Assembly (NCBI RefSeq): GCF_008932115.1
Contig: NZ_CP044543.1
Span: forward strand, 1,178,001-1,242,000
Reading direction: 5' to 3'
Length of the DNA stretch: 64,000 nucleotides
Origin: Bradyrhizobium betae
GTDB taxonomy: Bacteria; Pseudomonadota; Alphaproteobacteria; Rhizobiales; Xanthobacteraceae
This document shows positions 1 through 9,183 of the stretch, piece by piece. Within the stretch, counting starts at the first letter, position 1. Every line of letters starts with the position of its first letter. Made by a program: the position numbers and the translations under genes. Below the pieces are notes generated by a model, which made no database searches, was not told the origin of the DNA, and worked only from the letters and a program-made list of their open reading frames with translations.

Positions 1-1452
1 GGCACCTTCGAATCCTGGATGATGCTACTGCGCGACTACGGCACGATGCGCGTGCGCGACGTGCTGGAACCCGCGATCGCCTACGCGCGCGACGGCTATC
101 CGCTGGTCGAGCGTGCCTGCGCCACCATCCAGACCGTCGAGCAATTGTTCCGCAAGCACTGGCCGACCTCGGCCGCGGTCTATCTTCCCAATGGCGAAGT
201 TCCGAAGCCCGGCACGCTGTTCACCAACACGACGCTGGCCGCCACCTACGCCCGCATTCTCAGCGAAGCCGAGAGCGGCGGTGGCGGCCGCGACGCCGAG
301 ATCGAGCGTGCGCGCAAGGCCTGGTCACATGGCTTCGTTGCGGAAGCGATCGACAAGTTCTGCCGGACGCAAGAAGTCATGGACGTCAGCGGCACGCCGC
401 ATCGCGGCGTGCTATCCGCCGACGACATGGCGCGCTGGCAGCCGACCATCGAGGCGCCGCTCACCTACGACTATGGCCGCTACACCGTCTGCAAGGCAGG
501 CGTCTGGAGCCAGGGCCCGGTGACGCTGCAACAGCTCGCTTTGCTGAAGGGTTTTGCGCTCGACGGGCTCGACCCGACCGGGCCTGAGTTCATCCATCTC
601 CAGATCGAATGCGCCAAGCTCGCCTTCGCCGATCGCGAAAAATTCTACGGCGACCCCAAATTCAGCGAGATCCCGATCGGAACGCTGCTGTCCGATGCCT
701 ACAACGACGAGCGCCGCAAGCTCGTCACCGACAAGGCCTCGCTCGATCTCCGGCCAGGCGCGATCGAGGGGCTTGGCGGTGTGGTCAAGCTGCGCCGCGC
801 CGAAGGCCAGCGCGAAGCCGTCGGCGCGCTCGGCGCGGGCGAGCCGACGGTGGGACGATTTGGCGAGGTGCGCGGCGACACCGTGCATTTCGACATCATC
901 GACAAGGCCGGCAACATGATCTCGTCGACACCGTCGGGCGGCTGGTTGCAATCCTCGCCTGTCATTCCCGAGCTCGGCTTCTGCCTCGGCAGCCGCGCGC
1001 AGATGTTCGATCTGGAAGAGAACCAACCGAGCTCGCTGGCACCCGGCAAGCGGCCGCGCACCACGCTGTCGCCGACCATGGCACTGCGCGATGGCGAACC
1101 GTATCTGGCCTGGGGTTCGCCCGGCGGCGACCAGCAGGACCAGTGGATCACGCAGTTCTTCCTGCGCCACGTCCATTGCAACCTCAATCTCCAGGAAGCC
1201 ATCGACGCGCCGGCCTGGCATTCCGAGCATTTCCCGATCTCGTTCTGGCCGCGCACCGCGCGCCCTGGCGTGCTCGTGGTCGAGAACCGCGTGCCGAAGG
1301 CAACGATCGAGAACCTCAGGGAGCGCGGGCATATCGTGGAAGTCGGTCCCGACTGGTCCGAAGGCCGCCTCACCGCGGCCTCGCGCGTCGGCGTGCGCCG
1401 CCGCGCCGCCGCCAATCCACGCGGCATGCAGGGCTACGCCGCGGGGCGCTGA
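1..1452 (+). CDS. Gamma-glutamyltransferase family protein (5' end outside window)
   Basis: This is an Ntn-hydrolase of the gamma-glutamyltranspeptidase family, which cleaves or transfers gamma-glutamyl groups, usually in the periplasm. The frame is open from base 1 (residues GTFESW precede the first ATG at 19), so the N-terminus is missing. The segment GDTVHFDIIDKAGNMIS carries the family's autoprocessing site, with the probable nucleophile Thr encoded at 880-882. The later SPTMALRDGEPYLAWGSPGGD stretch matches the small-subunit core. The gene ends 9 bp before a peptide-type ABC ATPase gene. Peptide importers often sit beside such enzymes, so a role in using gamma-glutamyl or glutathione-like peptides is an inference. 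Family assignment is secure; the substrate is not. Confidence 0.88.
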   Translation, partial: GTFESWMMLLRDYGTMRVRDVLEPAIAYARDGYPLVERACATIQTVEQLFRKHWPTSAAVYLPNGEVPKPGTLFTNTTLAATYARILSEAESGGGGRDAEIERARKAWSHGFVAEAIDKFCRTQEVMDVSGTPHRGVLSADDMARWQPTIEAPLTYDYGRYTVCKAGVWSQGPVTLQQLALLKGFALDGLDPTGPEFIHLQIECAKLAFADREKFYGDPKFSEIPIGTLLSDAYNDERRKLVTDKASLDLRPGAIEGLGGVVKLRRAEGQREAVGALGAGEPTVGRFGEVRGDTVHFDIIDKAGNMISSTPSGGWLQSSPVIPELGFCLGSRAQMFDLEENQPSSLAPGKRPRTTLSPTMALRDGEPYLAWGSPGGDQQDQWITQFFLRHVHCNLNLQEAIDAPAWHSEHFPISFWPRTARPGVLVVENRVPKATIENLRERGHIVEVGPDWSEGRLTAASRVGVRRRAAANPRGMQGYAAGR

Positions 1453-1461
1453 AGGCAGCAC

Positions 1462-1785
1462 ATGAGTGCGACTCCCCTCATCGAGATCAAGGACCTGCGC
1501 ATCCGCTTTCACGGCGACGACGGCCGCGTCACCCACGCGGTCGACAGCGTCGATCTCAGCGTCGCCAATGGCGCCACGCTCGGCCTCGTCGGGGAATCCG
1601 GCTGCGGCAAGAGCGTGACGTCGCTGGCGATCATGGGGTTGCTGCCGAAGCAAAGCGCTGAAATATCCGGCGCGATCCGTTTCGACGGCTTCGATCTGCT
1701 GAAGACCCCGGACCAGATGCTGCGCGATCTGCGCGGCAACCGGCTGGCGATGATCTTCCAGGAGCCGATGACCTCGCTCAATGCC
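1462..1785 (+). pseudogene. Peptide ABC transporter ATPase (DppD/OppD type), truncated after the Q-loop
   Basis: The N-terminal ~108 residues are a normal oligopeptide/dipeptide ABC ATPase: Walker A GESGCGKS near residue 50 and Q-loop IFQEPMTSLN near residues 98-107. The next codons no longer encode an ATPase. The signature motif (LSGGQ), Walker B and H-loop are absent, and around 1780-1787 the DNA becomes the C-terminal part of a DppB-type permease in another frame. The ATPase frame stays open to 2274 but its product there is an out-of-frame reading of the permease. A full-length DppD is about 320 residues. The fragment cannot be a working ATPase. A deletion through a short shared sequence, or an assembly join, would explain it. 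Confidence 0.8.
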
Positions 1786-2221
1786 GCTTACCGAGAACTG
1801 GCGCGCCAGCCTGGCGGCGACCATCATGCCCGCCTTCGTGCTCGGCAACGCGATCTCCGCGATCCTGATGCGGCACACCCGCAGCGCCATGCTTCAGGTG
1901 CTGGAGAGCGACTATGTCCGCACCGCGCGCGCGAAGGGATTGTCGGAGCGCTCCGTGATCCTCAAGCATGCCATGCGCAACGCGCTGACGCCGATCATCA
2001 CGCTCGGCGCGCTCGAACTCGGCACGCTGCTGTCGGGCGCGGTGCTAACCGAGCAGATATTCTCAATTCCCGGTTTCGGCAAGCTGATCGTGGATGCCGT
2101 GTTCAACCGCGACTACGCCGTGGTGCAGGGCGTGGTGCTGGTGACGGCCACGGTCTACATCACCCTCAACCTGATTGCCGATGTCGCCTATGTCCTCGTC
2201 AATCCGCGGCTGCGAGGCTAG
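1781..2221 (+). pseudogene. Peptide ABC transporter permease (DppB type), C-terminal fragment
   Basis: Only about 146 C-terminal residues of a DppB/OppB-type membrane permease remain, beginning at PLTENW. Visible are the EAA-type cytoplasmic loop (DYVRTARAKGLSERSVILKHAMRNALTP, which contacts the ATPase), two later membrane segments and the ending YVLVNPRLRG that is typical of the family. The usual protein has about 310 residues, so the signal anchor and first membrane helices are lost. It runs to 3 bp before the intact dppC-type gene. A complete operon would have had the rest of one or two ATPases, a solute-binding protein and the permease N-terminus at the junction; none of these is present. 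Confidence 0.8.
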
Positions 2222-2224
2222 GCG

Positions 2225-3115
2225 ATGACCGACGCCGCATTGCCAGCCAGCCCCGCCACCACCCGGGCCGATGAGCTCGACAGCCCGGCCCGCCGCGCCC
2301 GGCGCCGGCTGTTCAAGCGCAAGGCGGCCGTGTTCGGGCTCGTCGTGATCACGGCCTTCATCCTCCTTGCGGCGCTCGCGCCGCTGGTCGTGCCCTACGA
2401 TCCCATCGCGACGAGCTGGAGTCTGGTACGCAAGCCGCCCACCGCGGCGCACTGGTTCGGAACCGACGATCTCAGCCGCGACATCCTGAGCCGAGTCGTC
2501 TACGGCGCGCGGGCCTCACTGATGGCGGGTTTGATCTCGGTCGCGATCGCGCTCGGCATCGGCGTGCCGCTCGGACTGCTGGCCGGCTATCGCGGCGGCT
2601 TTGTCGACGCGCTGATCAGCCGGATCACGGATGCGATGCTGGCTTGCCCGTTCCTGATCCTGGCGATTGCGCTGGCGGCGTTCCTCGGCCCGAGGCCCGG
2701 CAACGCCATGATCGCGATCGGAATCTCGGCCACCCCGATCTTCATCCGCCTGACGCGCGGCCAGGTGCTGGTCGTCAAGGCGGAAGACTATGTCGAGGCC
2801 GCCCGCGCGCTCGGCAATCCGCCGTGGCGGATCGCGTTCTCGCACATCCTGCCGAACATCCTGCCCGCGTTGCTGGTGCAGGCAACGTTGTCGATTGCGG
2901 CTGCCATCATCGCCGAGGCGGCGCTATCGTTCCTCGGCCTCGGCCAGCAGCCGCCGGCGCCGTCCTGGGGCAGCATGCTCAATTCGGCCCAGCGCTTCCT
3001 CACCCAGGCGCCGTGGATGGCGATCTGGCCGGGGCTTGCGATCTTCCTCGTGGTGCTGTCACTGAACCTGCTCGGCGACGGCCTGCGTGACGCGCTGGAC
3101 CCAAGGCAGCGCTAG
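2225..3115 (+). CDS. Peptide/nickel-type ABC transporter permease (DppC family)
   Basis: An intact 296-residue inner-membrane permease. An N-terminal helix (about residues 37-60) precedes the family sequence HWFGTDDLSRDILSRVVYG. The EAA loop is EDYVEAARALGNPPWRIAFS, and the C-terminus LNLLGDGLRDALDPRQ is the usual DppC ending. It would form the channel with a DppB partner and take energy from DppD/F-type ATPases, but both upstream partners are broken here, so the importer is probably not functional from this locus. The start is ATG 2225, 3 bp after the dppB fragment. Its stop codon shares bases with the stop of the convergent gene (CTAG at 3112-3115). Confidence 0.9.
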   Translation: MTDAALPASPATTRADELDSPARRARRRLFKRKAAVFGLVVITAFILLAALAPLVVPYDPIATSWSLVRKPPTAAHWFGTDDLSRDILSRVVYGARASLMAGLISVAIALGIGVPLGLLAGYRGGFVDALISRITDAMLACPFLILAIALAAFLGPRPGNAMIAIGISATPIFIRLTRGQVLVVKAEDYVEAARALGNPPWRIAFSHILPNILPALLVQATLSIAAAIIAEAALSFLGLGQQPPAPSWGSMLNSAQRFLTQAPWMAIWPGLAIFLVVLSLNLLGDGLRDALDPRQR

Positions 3116-3855
3116 ATCACCGCCTCGCGAATCACGCGGCGGCAATCCATCTCGTATTCGAGATCGACCACAGGGGGCCTGGCGAAATGCCAGGTCAGGC
3201 CGGAGCGCAACGCGCCGCGGCGGACCAGTTCGTCCGCCAGAGCATGGTGGAAATCGCGGATCGAATAGGCCTGCACACCCGTGGTGTCTCTCCAGCCGAA
3301 ACCGAACGCCGCCATCCGGTTTTCCATGTGCGATGTCGTGACGCGCACCTTCTCCCGCAAACCATCCGGGGTGAGATCGCGGTAGCGCACGATGCGCTCG
3401 GGATAGGTGCCACTGCCCTCGCGCGCTTCAGCGCCGCCTGCGATCACGAAGGTCGGCGTCTTCGCGCGCGTCGGGCGCGTGAAGGAGAACGCATAGAAGG
3501 ACGGCTCGGACGGCGGATCGATCTCGGGGCAGACATTGCTGCGCGCCACCGGATTGGTGGTGCCGTCGAAGATGCCCCATTCGGACAGCGTCTTGACGTA
3601 ATGCAGGTTGAAGGCGCGAAACCCTTCCTCGCTGAAGGCCGCGGGCGACCGCAATTCGCAGGCGCAGAATGCCGTCAGCGGCCGACCCGCCTCCTGGATG
3701 AATTTCGCCGCCAGCGCGAAGCCTTCGGCGAGCGGCACCAGCCGATCGAACCTGACCCGCTCGATCTCGTAGCCGTCGTCCGCGGCCGCACCCGACGAAT
3801 ACTGGAACACGGCCGGGATGAAACGATAATTGCCGGCCGAAAATTCGCGCGTCAT
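3112..3855 (-). CDS. Conserved protein resembling 2-amino-5-chloromuconate deaminase (CnbZ-like)
   Basis: A 247-residue soluble protein. From memory of the family it resembles proteins annotated as CnbZ, a deaminase acting on aminomuconate-type intermediates in aminophenol degradation: an opening YRFIPAVFQYSSG, a central AFCACELRSPAAF and NPVARSNVCPEIDPP, and an ending LTWHFARPPVVDLEYEMDC. I could not run a search, so the enzyme name is tentative. I chose ATG 3855 because GGGGCGGGA lies just upstream; an ATG at 3870 would add MKGRD. No other aminophenol-pathway gene is nearby. The gene is convergent with dppC and is separated by a terminator from the efflux operon that follows. Confidence 0.6.
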   Translation of the reverse strand: MTREFSAGNYRFIPAVFQYSSGAAADDGYEIERVRFDRLVPLAEGFALAAKFIQEAGRPLTAFCACELRSPAAFSEEGFRAFNLHYVKTLSEWGIFDGTTNPVARSNVCPEIDPPSEPSFYAFSFTRPTRAKTPTFVIAGGAEAREGSGTYPERIVRYRDLTPDGLREKVRVTTSHMENRMAAFGFGWRDTTGVQAYSIRDFHHALADELVRRGALRSGLTWHFARPPVVDLEYEMDCRRVIREAVI

Positions 3856-3927
3856 GTCCCGCCCCTTCATTCCAATGCAGGTCGGCGCCCCTTTGGCGCC
3901 TGGGCAAGACTAGCACGGGACAACAAA

Positions 3928-3961
3928 AAAAGCGGCAACAGCTATCGCTGTTGCCGCTTTT
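3928..3961 (-). terminator. Rho-independent terminator of the RND efflux operon
   Basis: A perfect 15-bp stem (AAAAGCGGCAACAGC / GCTGTTGCCGCTTTT) with a TATC loop. Read on the minus strand, directly after the pump gene's stop at 3983, the stem is followed by a run of T (TTTTTTTGTTG). It is flanked by A on one side and T on the other, so it may work in both directions. Confidence 0.9.
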
Positions 3962-3982
3962 GCGGTTTCGATGACTGCGTCC

Positions 3983-6900
3983 TCAGGTCGGCCGCAGCGC
4001 CTTGGCGCCGAGGTCGAACTCGTTGACCTGCTTGGTCCGATCGGAATCCGCCGCCGCACGATGGTCGGTCGCCAGAACCACGTAGACAGCAGGCAGCACG
4101 AACAGCGTGAACAGCGTGCCGATCGACATGCCGGCCACGACGACCAGGCCGATCGAGAAACGGCTGGCCGCGCCGGCGCCGGTTGCCGTCAAGAGCGGGA
4201 TCAGGCCGGTCACCATCGCGGCCGTGGTCATCAGGATCGGCCGGAGGCGGATGCGCGCCGACATCTCGATCGCCGAGCGGCGGTCGAGCCGCTCGTTGAC
4301 CTGGAGCTCGTTGGCGAACTCCACCATCAGGATGCCGTGCTTGGTGATAAGGCCGACCAGGGTGAGCAAGCCCACCTGGGTATAGATGTTCATCGTCGCC
4401 ATGCCGAAGAACAGCGGGATGAGCGCGCCGACGATCGCCATCGGCACCGAGATCATGATCACGAGCGGGTCGCGCAAGCTCTCGAACTGCGCGGCCAGGA
4501 CCAGGAAGATGATGATCAGCGCAAAGCCGAAGGTGATCGCGAGCTGGTTGCCTTCCTGCACGTACTGCCTGCTATCCGCGAGATAGTCGTGGCTGAAGCC
4601 GGCCGGCAGTTTCTTGGCCTCGCCTTCGAGGAAGTCGACCGCCGCACCGACGGTCACGCCGGGCATCGGCACGGCCGAGAAGGTCGCCGAATTGAGCTGG
4701 TTGTAGTGCGTCAGCGAATTCGGAGCGGTCTTGGTCTTGACCGAGACCACGGTCGACAGCGGAAGCTGCTGTCCGGTGTTGGTCGTCACGTAGTAGCCGC
4801 CGAGCGATTCCGGCGACAGTCGGCTGCTGCGCGGCACTTGCGGGATCACCTGGTAGGAGCGGCCCTCGAGGTTGAAGCGGTTGATGTAATTGCCGCCGAG
4901 GAGAACCGCGAGCGTCGAGCCGAGGTTCTGCATGTTGACGCCGAGATCCTGCGCCTTGGTGCGGTCGATCGTGACCTCCACGTTGGGCTGGTTGTAAGCG
5001 AGATCGCTGTCGGAGACGATGAACATGCCGCTCTTGCGCGCAGCGTCCTTCAGCTTCTCCATCTGCTCGAAGACCGTCTGGAAACCAGCGGTGGAATTGA
5101 TCACCATCTGCACCGGCAGACCGCCCGGTCCGCCCGGCAGCGGCGGCAGGTTGAACGCGAAAGCCTGCACGCCCTCGATCTTGGAGAGTTCGGCCTGCAT
5201 CAGCGGCTTCAGCTGGATCGACGAACGCTTGCGCTCTTCCCACGGCTTCAGCAGCATGCCGGCGATACCGCCCTGCGGGCCGTTGATGCCGTTCAGCACG
5301 AAGCGCAGATCGGTCTCCGGGAATTTCTGAAACTCCTTGTCGAGCTTCTCGCCGTAGAAATCGACATAGTCGATGTTGGCGTATTTCGGCGCCTTGGTCA
5401 CCGCGAACACGATGCCCTGATCTTCCTCAGGCGCCAGCTCCTTCGACGTGTGCATATAGAGGAAGCCGACGAGCCCGAGGATGGTCACCGCGAACAGACC
5501 GGTGATCGCCTTGTAATCCAGCGAGCGGTCGAGCCTGCGGCCATACCACCGCGTCAGCCCGCCGAACACACGGTTCACGAGCTTGGCGAAGCGGCCCTCT
5601 TCGGTGTTCTTCAGCAGCACCGAGCACATCATCGGCGATAGCGTCAACGCGATCACGCCTGACACGATCACCGAGCCGGCGAGCGTGAAGGCGAATTCGC
5701 GGAACAGCGAGCCGGTGAGGCCGCCGAGGAAGCCGATCGGCGCGTACACGGCGGCGAGCGTGATCGTCATCGAGATGACGGGCCCCACGATTTCGCGCGC
5801 GCCCTCCACCGCCGCCTGGACGGGCGTCTTCCCCCCTCCTCCAGATGTCGATGGATGTTCTCCACCACGACGATGGCGTCGTCGACCACGAGGCCGATCG
5901 CGAGCACCATCGCCAGCAGCGTCAGCAGGTTGAAGCTGAAGCCCAAAGCCAGCATCAGCGTGCAGACGCCGATCATCGACAGCGGAATCGTGACGACCGG
6001 AATGATGACTGAACGGAGCGAGGCCAGGAACAGGAAGATCACCACGATCACGATGATCACGGCTTCGCCCAGCGTCTTCTCGACCTCGTCGATCGAGGAT
6101 TGGATGAACTTGGTCGAGTCGTAGGCGACCTTCATCTTCATCGACGGAGGCAAATTGCGCTCGAGCTCCGGGAACAGCGCGCGCACGCCCTTGACCAGCG
6201 TCAGCGGGTTGCCTTGCGGCGTCGCGTTCACGCCGATGAAGATCGCATGCTCGCCGTTGAAGGCGACGCTGGCATCCGTGCTTTGCGCGGCGAGCTCGAC
6301 CGTGGCGATGTCCTCCATCCGCACGAAACCGCCGTCCTTGGCCTTGACGATCATCTTTCTGAACTGGTTGACGTCGGTCAGGCTGGTGTTCGTCGAGATG
6401 TTGGAAACGATCAGATAGCCCTTGGTCTGTCCCGCCGCGGACTGGAAGTTGTTGGTGGTGATGGCGGTGGCGACGTCGGCCGGCGACACGTTGCGGCCGG
6501 CCATCTTCACCGGATCGAGCCACAGCCGCATCGCGAAGGTCTGGCCGCCGAGAATGTCGGCCGAAGCCACGCCGTCGACGGTCGACAGCACCGGCTGCAC
6601 CACGCGCGTCAGATAGTCCGAGATCGCCGAGCCCGACAGCTCCTCGGAGGAGAAGCCGAGATACATCACGGCCGTGGTCTGGCCCGTCGTCTTGGTGACG
6701 ATCGGGTCGTTGGATTCCTTCGGGATCAGGTATTTGACCGAGTTCGTCTTGGCCAGCACTTCGGTGAGCGCCTGGTTCGGATCGAAGTTCAGCTTGATGT
6801 AGACCTGGATCGTCGAGGTGCCGAGCACCGAGGACGAGGTCATGTAGTCGACGCCTTCGGCCGAGGCGACCGCCTGCTCGATCGGCGTGGTGATGAAGCC

Positions 6901-7080
6901 CTGGATCAAATCCGCGGACGCGCCGGGATAGACGGTCGTGATGTTGATGACCGTGTTCGAAAGCTTCGGATATTGCCGGATCGGCAGCACCATCGCCGCG
7001 CGCAGGCCGATCAGCAGGATCAACAGGCTGACGACGACCGACAGGACCGGGCGTTTGATGAAAATGTCGGTAAAGCGCAT
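3983..7080 (-). pseudogene. RND multidrug efflux permease (AcrB/MexB family), frameshifted
   Basis: The inner-membrane proton antiporter of a tripartite efflux pump. Reading from ATG 7080, the first ~416 residues hold the RND start (FIKRPVLSVVVSLL), the porter domain and helix 4 with LVVDDAIVVVENIHRH, whose adjacent Asp pair belongs to the proton relay. In the run of six C at 5831-5836 (plus strand) the frame is lost. The other frame continues with KTPVQAAVEGAREIVGPV and the whole second half to EFDLGAKALRPT. Removing 2 nt or adding 1 nt at the run restores about 1031-1032 residues, the normal length. The gene is third in a tetR-adaptor-pump operon. It could be a true pseudogene, a slippage-prone gene or a sequencing error. 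Confidence 0.87.
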
Positions 7081-7147
7081 CGCGGCGATCTCGATTCTAT
7101 GTCTCGACAGACGTGATCCGGCCGAGCCGGATCACGCGCGTGTAGTG

Positions 7148-8347
7148 TCAGTAGCGCGGCGGCTGCGCCGGGATCGGCGGACCGGGGTCGGCCGAAATCG
7201 CGACTGCGGCGCCCGATTGCAGCTTGAGCTGTCCGACGGCGACGACCTTGTCGCCGGCCTTGACGCCCTTGACGATCTCGACGCGGCCATCGATCCGGCT
7301 GCCGGTCTGCACGAAGGTGCGCACCGCGGAGAGGCTGGTCTTGCCGTCCTCTTCCTTCTTCTCGGTGATGACGAACACGGAGTCGCCGTACAGCGTGTAG
7401 TCGACCGCCGTCTCGGGCACCGTGATCACCGCCGGCTTGTCCGGCAGCACTACCGTGGTGGTCACGAACATGCCGGGCTTAAGGATCTTTTCCGGATTGG
7501 CGATGGTCGCCTGCACGCGGATGTTGCGGGTGTCAGTCGCGATCTGCGGCTCGATCGTGGTGATCTTGCCCTCGAAGATGCGGCCCGGATAGGCGTCGAC
7601 CTTGAGCCGGACCGTCTGGCCGACCTTGAGGCTGCCGGAATCCTTTTCCGTCACCGTGAAGTTGGCCCACAACTGCGACAGATCGGTCAGTGAGACGATC
7701 GCCGTGCCGGCGGTCAGATACTGGCCGACCTCGACCTTGCGGACGCCGAGATCGCCGGAGAACGGTGCGCGCACCAGCTTCTGCGAGATCAACGCCTCGG
7801 TCTTGGCGATGCCGGCCTGCGCCTGGTCGTAGGCGGCCTGCGCGGAATCGACGGTCGCTTGCGGGCCGAACTGGCGCGATGCCAGTTGCTTGGCGCGGTC
7901 GAGCGAAAGCTGCGCGACGGTGGCCTGCGCCTTGTAATTGGCGAGGTCGCCCTGATCCGGCGCGTCGAACAGCTGCACCAGCGGCGTGCCGGCTTCGACA
8001 TGCGCGCCCGGCTCGAACTTGATCTCGGTGACCCGGCCGTTGACGTCGGCGCTGACGTCGACCTGGTGCACGGCGACGAGGCCGCCGACCGCGGTCAGCA
8101 GGTTCGGCACCACTTCGGACTTCGCCTCGGCCGCGGTGACCGCTGTCGGCGGCGGCTTGTTGTTGGCGAAGAACTGCTTGATCATCTGGCCGCGGAAATA
8201 ATTGAACCAGACGAGGCCGCCAACGAGCGCTGCAAGCAACGTCCCGATGATGATGAACCAAAGCACCGGCCGAACCGGACGCTTGGGGGCCTTGGCGTCG
8301 ATCGGTTCGCCCGAAATCTTGTGTTCGGTTACGATGTTCATTGTCAT
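7148..8347 (-). CDS. RND efflux periplasmic adaptor subunit (membrane fusion protein)
   Basis: A 399-residue HlyD/MexA-type adaptor that would bridge the pump to an outer-membrane channel. A single membrane anchor (about residues 28-48, VLWFIIIGTLLAALVGGLVWF) is followed by a biotinyl-lipoyl half motif (ADVNGRVTEIKFEPGAHVEAG), an alpha-helical hairpin rich in Ala/Gln, the second lipoyl half (VRAPFSGDLGVRKVEVGQYL) and beta-barrel and membrane-proximal domains (PGRIFEGKITTIEP; KPGMFVTTTV). It has an anchor helix rather than a lipobox. It overlaps the TetR gene's stop by 4 bp (ATGA) and ends 67 bp before the pump start, so the three genes form one operon. No outer-membrane factor gene is present. 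Confidence 0.93.
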   Translation of the reverse strand: MTMNIVTEHKISGEPIDAKAPKRPVRPVLWFIIIGTLLAALVGGLVWFNYFRGQMIKQFFANNKPPPTAVTAAEAKSEVVPNLLTAVGGLVAVHQVDVSADVNGRVTEIKFEPGAHVEAGTPLVQLFDAPDQGDLANYKAQATVAQLSLDRAKQLASRQFGPQATVDSAQAAYDQAQAGIAKTEALISQKLVRAPFSGDLGVRKVEVGQYLTAGTAIVSLTDLSQLWANFTVTEKDSGSLKVGQTVRLKVDAYPGRIFEGKITTIEPQIATDTRNIRVQATIANPEKILKPGMFVTTTVVLPDKPAVITVPETAVDYTLYGDSVFVITEKKEEDGKTSLSAVRTFVQTGSRIDGRVEIVKGVKAGDKVVAVGQLKLQSGAAVAISADPGPPIPAQPPRY

Positions 8348-9045
8348 GCGCTTTCTGCAATCGCCGTCTTGTCCGCACCTGCGGCCTGATCCTGGCCCAA
8401 ATGCGAAGCAATTGCGGCGTCGTTAAGTCCGATACCCCTCAGGAGAAACTCACACAGCTGCCGCTCGAGGTCGCCAGCCTTGCCGTAAGCGAGGCAAGGC
8501 GCGGCCGGCAGCCTGGTCAGCGCAGCGGTCATCACCGTGTGATGCGCAAACCAGAACAGGTTGAGCGGATCGCCGCTGAACGGCCGCGCGTCTCCGGCCG
8601 CAACCGCCCGCTCGAGCGAGGCGAGGAAGACCGCCCCGATCAGCTTCTCGATCTTGGCATATAGCAAACGGGCGAACTCGCCGTCATCCAAATGGCTGGT
8701 GGCCATCAGTCGCAGGCGCTGGGCCTCCTCCTGATCGGGACCGTCGGCGATGTGAAGGAAATGCTGGACCATGCCCCGGGTCAATTCGACCAGGGTGGCC
8801 GTCGACGGCTTCCGCTCGAGCAGATCCGTCAGTGCCGGGTCTGCCTCGCATTCGTCACTGAGGATTTCGGCATAGAGCGCCGCCTTGGAGGGGAAATGCT
8901 TGAACAGCAACGCTTCGGAAATGGCAGCGGCGGCCGCCACGCTCTTTGTCGTGGTGCCGGTATAGCCGTGTCGGGCAAAGCAGCGTTTTGCGGCGCCGAG
9001 GATCAATTGACGCCTCAGGTCGCTCGTCATTCGCAATGAGCTCAT
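8344..9045 (-). CDS. TetR/AcrR family repressor of the efflux operon
   Basis: A regulator of about 233 residues. The N-terminal helix-turn-helix is evident (ILGAAKRCFARHGYTGTTTKSVAAAAAISEALLFKHFPSKAALYAEIL). The C-terminal ligand-binding region is helical and unlike any member I can name. ATG 9045 (MSSLRMTSD) or ATG 9030 (MTSDLRRQ) is the likely start; an upstream reading to 9099 would run through the operator palindrome and is unlikely. A 16-bp palindrome directly upstream suggests autorepression together with the downstream adaptor and pump genes. It overlaps the adaptor start by 4 bp. Confidence 0.9.
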   Translation of the reverse strand: MSSLRMTSDLRRQLILGAAKRCFARHGYTGTTTKSVAAAAAISEALLFKHFPSKAALYAEILSDECEADPALTDLLERKPSTATLVELTRGMVQHFLHIADGPDQEEAQRLRLMATSHLDDGEFARLLYAKIEKLIGAVFLASLERAVAAGDARPFSGDPLNLFWFAHHTVMTAALTRLPAAPCLAYGKAGDLERQLCEFLLRGIGLNDAAIASHLGQDQAAGADKTAIAESA

Positions 9046-9049
9046 GTTA

Positions 9050-9065
9050 GTGAGTAAGCACTCAC
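9050..9065 (-). promoter_or_regulatory. TetR-type operator palindrome upstream of the efflux operon
   Basis: GTGAGTAAGCACTCAC is a perfect inverted repeat (6-bp arms, 4-bp centre) 5 bp upstream of ATG 9045. The TGAGTGCTTACTCA core resembles operators of other AcrR/TetR efflux repressors. It probably binds the adjacent TetR protein and controls the tetR-adaptor-pump operon. Confidence 0.7.
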
Positions 9066-9183
9066 CCACGCAAAAGTCAAGCACTATGCTGCATCGCAAC
9101 CTAGATGGGTGCCGATCCGTTGGAAATCGGCCACACCTCCACGCCCGCCAGAAAGTGGAGGCCGAGCGTGCAGTCTGAGGCCG

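Noticed and set aside
1462..2274. A 270-residue ABC ATPase reading through the junction
   Set aside because: After about residue 108 the frame is an out-of-frame translation of permease sequence, so it is not a real domain.
3971..5641. Long open frame (556 codons) on the plus strand opposite the RND pump
   Set aside because: It is antisense to a clearly conserved pump gene, is rich in Arg/His/Asp without hydrophobic cores, and reflects high GC at third positions.
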